This document shows, piece by piece, positions 61,646-64,000 of a stretch of 64,000 nt of DNA. This DNA comes from HK1 sp965215295 (GTDB lineage: Bacteria; Pseudomonadota; Gammaproteobacteria; HK1): assembly GCA_965215295.1 (NCBI GenBank), contig OZ244045.1, positions 1,984,001 to 2,048,000 on the forward strand, written 5' to 3'. The position numbers were made by a program, and so were the translations under genes. The notes beneath the pieces are model-generated. The model saw only the letters and a program-made list of their open reading frames with translations, made no database searches and was not told the DNA's origin. Numbering within the stretch: position 1 is the first letter of the stretch; each line of letters begins with the position of its first letter.

Positions 61646-64000
61646 ATGAGCCAGACATTGCCGGAGCGCGCGAGCGCGGTGGTCATCGGCGGCGGCGTGA
61701 CCGGGGCGAGCGTCGCCTGGCACCTCGCGAAGCTCGGGTGGTCCGACGTCGTGCTCCTGGAGCGCCGGCAGTTCGCATCCGGCACGAGCTGGCACGCGGC
61801 GGGCCTCATCGGCACCGCGCGGCCGAGCGACACCCACGCCGAGCTCTGCGCCTACACCCGCGGCCTCCTGCCCGAGATCGAGGCGGAAACCGGGCAGTCG
61901 ACCGGGTTCCGGCAGGTCGGCAGCGTCACCATCGCGCACAGCCGGGACCGCTTCGCGGAAATCCGGCGGTTGGCCGATTCGTACAACGCGTTCGGGTTCG
62001 GCCGCATGGAGGTGATCACGGCCGAGGAGGTCGGACACTTCCACCCGCTGGTGCGGACCGACGATCTCCTCGGCGGCACGTGGCTCGACATCGACGGGAT
62101 GGCGAGCCCCGTCGACGTGGTGAGCGCCTACGTCAAGGGCGCCCGCGATCGCGGGGTGCGCTGCATCGAGAACGTGAAGGTCACCGGCATCCGTACCGCG
62201 AACGGCCGGGTGGCGGGGGTCGAGACGGAGGCCGGCGACATCGCCTGCGAGTTCGTGGTGTGCGCGGCGGGCCTGTGGTCGCGCCATCTCGGCCGCCTTG
62301 CCGGGGTGACGATCCCGCTGCACGCCTGCGAGCACTACTACGCCCACACCGAGAAGCTCCCCGACCTGCCGAACGACCTCCCGGTGCTGCGCGACCAGGA
62401 CAAGTGCGCCTACTACCGCGAGGACGCCGGCAGCCTGCTGGTCGGGGCCTTCGAGCTGGACGCGCGGCCGATCCGCCTCGAAGCGATCCCGGAGGACTTC
62501 TGCTTCGACGAGCTCCCCGGCCACATGGAGGAGCAGCTCATGCCGGTGCTCGCCGACGCGATGGAGCGCGTGCCCCTGCTCCGGGAGGTCGGCTGGCGGA
62601 GCTTCTTCTGCGGCCCGGAGAGCTTCACCCACGACGACCAGTTCCACGTGGGCGAGTCCCCCGAGCTCGGGAACTTCTACGTCGCGTGCGGCCTGAACTC
62701 GGTCGGCATCGTCACCTCGGGCGGAATCGGCAAGGCGTGCGCGGAGTGGATGGACAAGGGCCACCCGCCGCTCGACCTCACCGGCAACGACCTGCGCCGG
62801 GTGTTCTCGTTCCAGGGGACGCAGGCGTACATCGAGGCGCGGGTGTCGGAGACCCTGGGACTGCTCTACGACCGCCACTACCCCTACCGCCAGTACACCA
62901 CCGCGCGCGACGTGCGCCACTCGCCGGTGCACGAGCGCCTCGCCGAGCGCGGCGCATGCTTCGGGGAGGCGGCGGGCTGGGAGCGGCCGAACTGGTTCGC
63001 GCCCGAGGGCGTGGAGCCCCGCTACGAGTACTCCTTCGGCCGCCAGAACTGGTTCGAGCACTCCGCCGCCGAGCACCGCGCGGCGCGCGAGGGCGTCGCC
63101 CTGTTCGACCAGTCGAGCTTCTCGAAGTACGTGGTCAAGGGCCGCGACGCCTGCCGCGCGCTCCAGCGCATCTGCTCGAACGAAGTGGACGTGGCTCCGG
63201 GGCGGCTCGTGTACACGTTCTGGCTGAACGAGCGCGGCGGGATCGAGGCCGAGCTCACCGTCACCCGGCTCGCCGAGAACGAGTTCCTGGTGGTGAGCGG
63301 AGCCGGGGCGACGCGGCGCGATCTGGCGTGGCTCGATCGCCATGTCGACGGCGACGCGCACGCGGTCGTGGTCGACGTCACCGCGCAGTGGGCGGTGTTC
63401 GGGGTGATGGGGCCGAAGAGCCGCGATGTCGTCGGCGCCGTCACCGGGTCGGATCTCTCCAACGAAGCGTTCCCGTTCGGCGCCGTACGCGACGTCGAGA
63501 TCGGCTGCGCACTCGGCCGCGCGGCGCGGGTCTCCTACGTGGGCGAGCTCGGCTGGGAGCTGTACGCGCCCGTCGATCAGGCCCGGCACGCGCTCGACCG
63601 GATCGTGTCGGTGGGCGGGGAGCACGGCCTGAAGCTGGCCGGGATGCACGCGCTCGACTCGGGCCGGATCGAGAAGAAGTTCGTCCACTACGGGCACGAC
63701 GTGGCGGACGTCGACACTCCGGCCGAAGCCGGCATGCGATGGGTGTGCCGGATGGACAAGCCGGCGCCGTTCATCGGACACGATGCGGTCGCGCGCCAGC
63801 TCGACTCGAACCGGCCGCTGCCGAAGCGCCTGCTCCAGTTCCTGCTCGCCGACCCCGGGCCGCTGCTCTTCGGACACGAACCGGTACTGCGCGACGGCGC
63901 GGCGGTGGGCTACCTCACCTCCGGCAACTACGGGCACACGCTGGGGGGCGGCGTCGGCCTCGGCTACGCCAGGCACGACGACGGGGTGAGCCGCGAGTGG
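61646..64000 (+). CDS. FAD-dependent dimethylglycine/sarcosine dehydrogenase-type protein (3'-truncated)
   Basis: 785 residues visible, open to the window's right edge. Start ATG is preceded by ggaggg. The N-terminal FAD domain begins ASAVVIGGGVTGASVAWHLAKLG and contains SGTSWHAAGLIGTARPSD, where FAD attachment is covalent in this family. From about residue 430 the sequence shifts to a GcvT/folate-binding aminomethyltransferase domain (FDQSSFSKYVVKGRDACRALQRICSNEVDVAPGR, YVGELGWELYAPVDQA). The enzyme demethylates glycine-type amines and passes the one-carbon unit to tetrahydrofolate. The missing residues at the end are few (family length about 810-850). Confidence 0.9.
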   Translation, partial: MSQTLPERASAVVIGGGVTGASVAWHLAKLGWSDVVLLERRQFASGTSWHAAGLIGTARPSDTHAELCAYTRGLLPEIEAETGQSTGFRQVGSVTIAHSRDRFAEIRRLADSYNAFGFGRMEVITAEEVGHFHPLVRTDDLLGGTWLDIDGMASPVDVVSAYVKGARDRGVRCIENVKVTGIRTANGRVAGVETEAGDIACEFVVCAAGLWSRHLGRLAGVTIPLHACEHYYAHTEKLPDLPNDLPVLRDQDKCAYYREDAGSLLVGAFELDARPIRLEAIPEDFCFDELPGHMEEQLMPVLADAMERVPLLREVGWRSFFCGPESFTHDDQFHVGESPELGNFYVACGLNSVGIVTSGGIGKACAEWMDKGHPPLDLTGNDLRRVFSFQGTQAYIEARVSETLGLLYDRHYPYRQYTTARDVRHSPVHERLAERGACFGEAAGWERPNWFAPEGVEPRYEYSFGRQNWFEHSAAEHRAAREGVALFDQSSFSKYVVKGRDACRALQRICSNEVDVAPGRLVYTFWLNERGGIEAELTVTRLAENEFLVVSGAGATRRDLAWLDRHVDGDAHAVVVDVTAQWAVFGVMGPKSRDVVGAVTGSDLSNEAFPFGAVRDVEIGCALGRAARVSYVGELGWELYAPVDQARHALDRIVSVGGEHGLKLAGMHALDSGRIEKKFVHYGHDVADVDTPAEAGMRWVCRMDKPAPFIGHDAVARQLDSNRPLPKRLLQFLLADPGPLLFGHEPVLRDGAAVGYLTSGNYGHTLGGGVGLGYARHDDGVSREW

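Overview
The window is very GC-rich and compact, and apart from one tRNA gene it is almost entirely protein-coding. Outer-membrane barrel proteins, Tat signals, a DksA/TraR zinc-finger protein and a CpxPRA-like envelope-stress operon point to a Gram-negative member of the Pseudomonadota. Ectoine hydrolase, TauD-type and Rieske oxygenases, type III CoA transferase, a spermidine-type ABC importer, allantoin genes and a dimethylglycine/sarcosine-type oxidoreductase suggest an aerobic heterotroph living on small nitrogen- and sulfur-containing organics, perhaps marine or host-associated. That lifestyle and the exact taxon are inference.

Layout. 0-12 kb: end of a barrel protein, MFS transporter, membrane-anchored ankyrin protein, GYD protein, Rieske oxygenase, tRNA-Arg(ACG) with a MITE-like element behind it, class V aminotransferase, metallo-beta-lactamase-fold protein, CoA transferase, and an ArsR regulator with a permease. 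12.1-15.4 kb: a lower-GC three-gene cassette (DUF262, AAA ATPase, unknown protein), a candidate phage-defence system. 15.5-23.6 kb: MFS transporter, molybdopterin oxidoreductase, enolase-superfamily enzyme, glycine amidinotransferase, methyltransferase, and a GrdB-like selenoprotein gene read through an in-frame TGA. 23.7-31 kb: a transposase remnant and a 2097-residue Calx-beta/barrel adhesin with a 31-base G:C homopolymer upstream. 31-36.7 kb: small membrane protein, Tat-type aldo/keto reductase with ferredoxin clusters, DksA-like protein, zinc-ribbon protein, then pucG and puuE of allantoin breakdown. 37-42.6 kb: a spermidine/putrescine-type ABC transporter ending in an allantoin/hydantoin racemase. 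42.7-52.3 kb: an OLD-family ATPase/TOPRIM protein, a TauD-like dioxygenase, and a lower-GC cassette of a DUF6361-like protein, a PLD-like nuclease and a large SNF2-like helicase, again defence-like. 52.4-64 kb: GMC oxidoreductase, Spy/CpxP-like protein with response regulator and kinase, ectoine hydrolase, Gfo/Idh oxidoreductase, EamA transporter, and a truncated FAD/GcvT-type dehydrogenase.

The most pervasive oddity is that many genes end inside, or directly beside, a tandem duplication of their own 3' end (periods from about 15 to 131 bp, two to four copies). I found this at roughly fifteen gene ends, including within one of the acquired cassettes. The copy joined to the gene is intact and the distal copies diverge. 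The other main findings are the selenoprotein with a SECIS-like hairpin, the two defence-like cassettes, the MITE with 9-bp direct repeats, and the homopolymer upstream of the giant adhesin.
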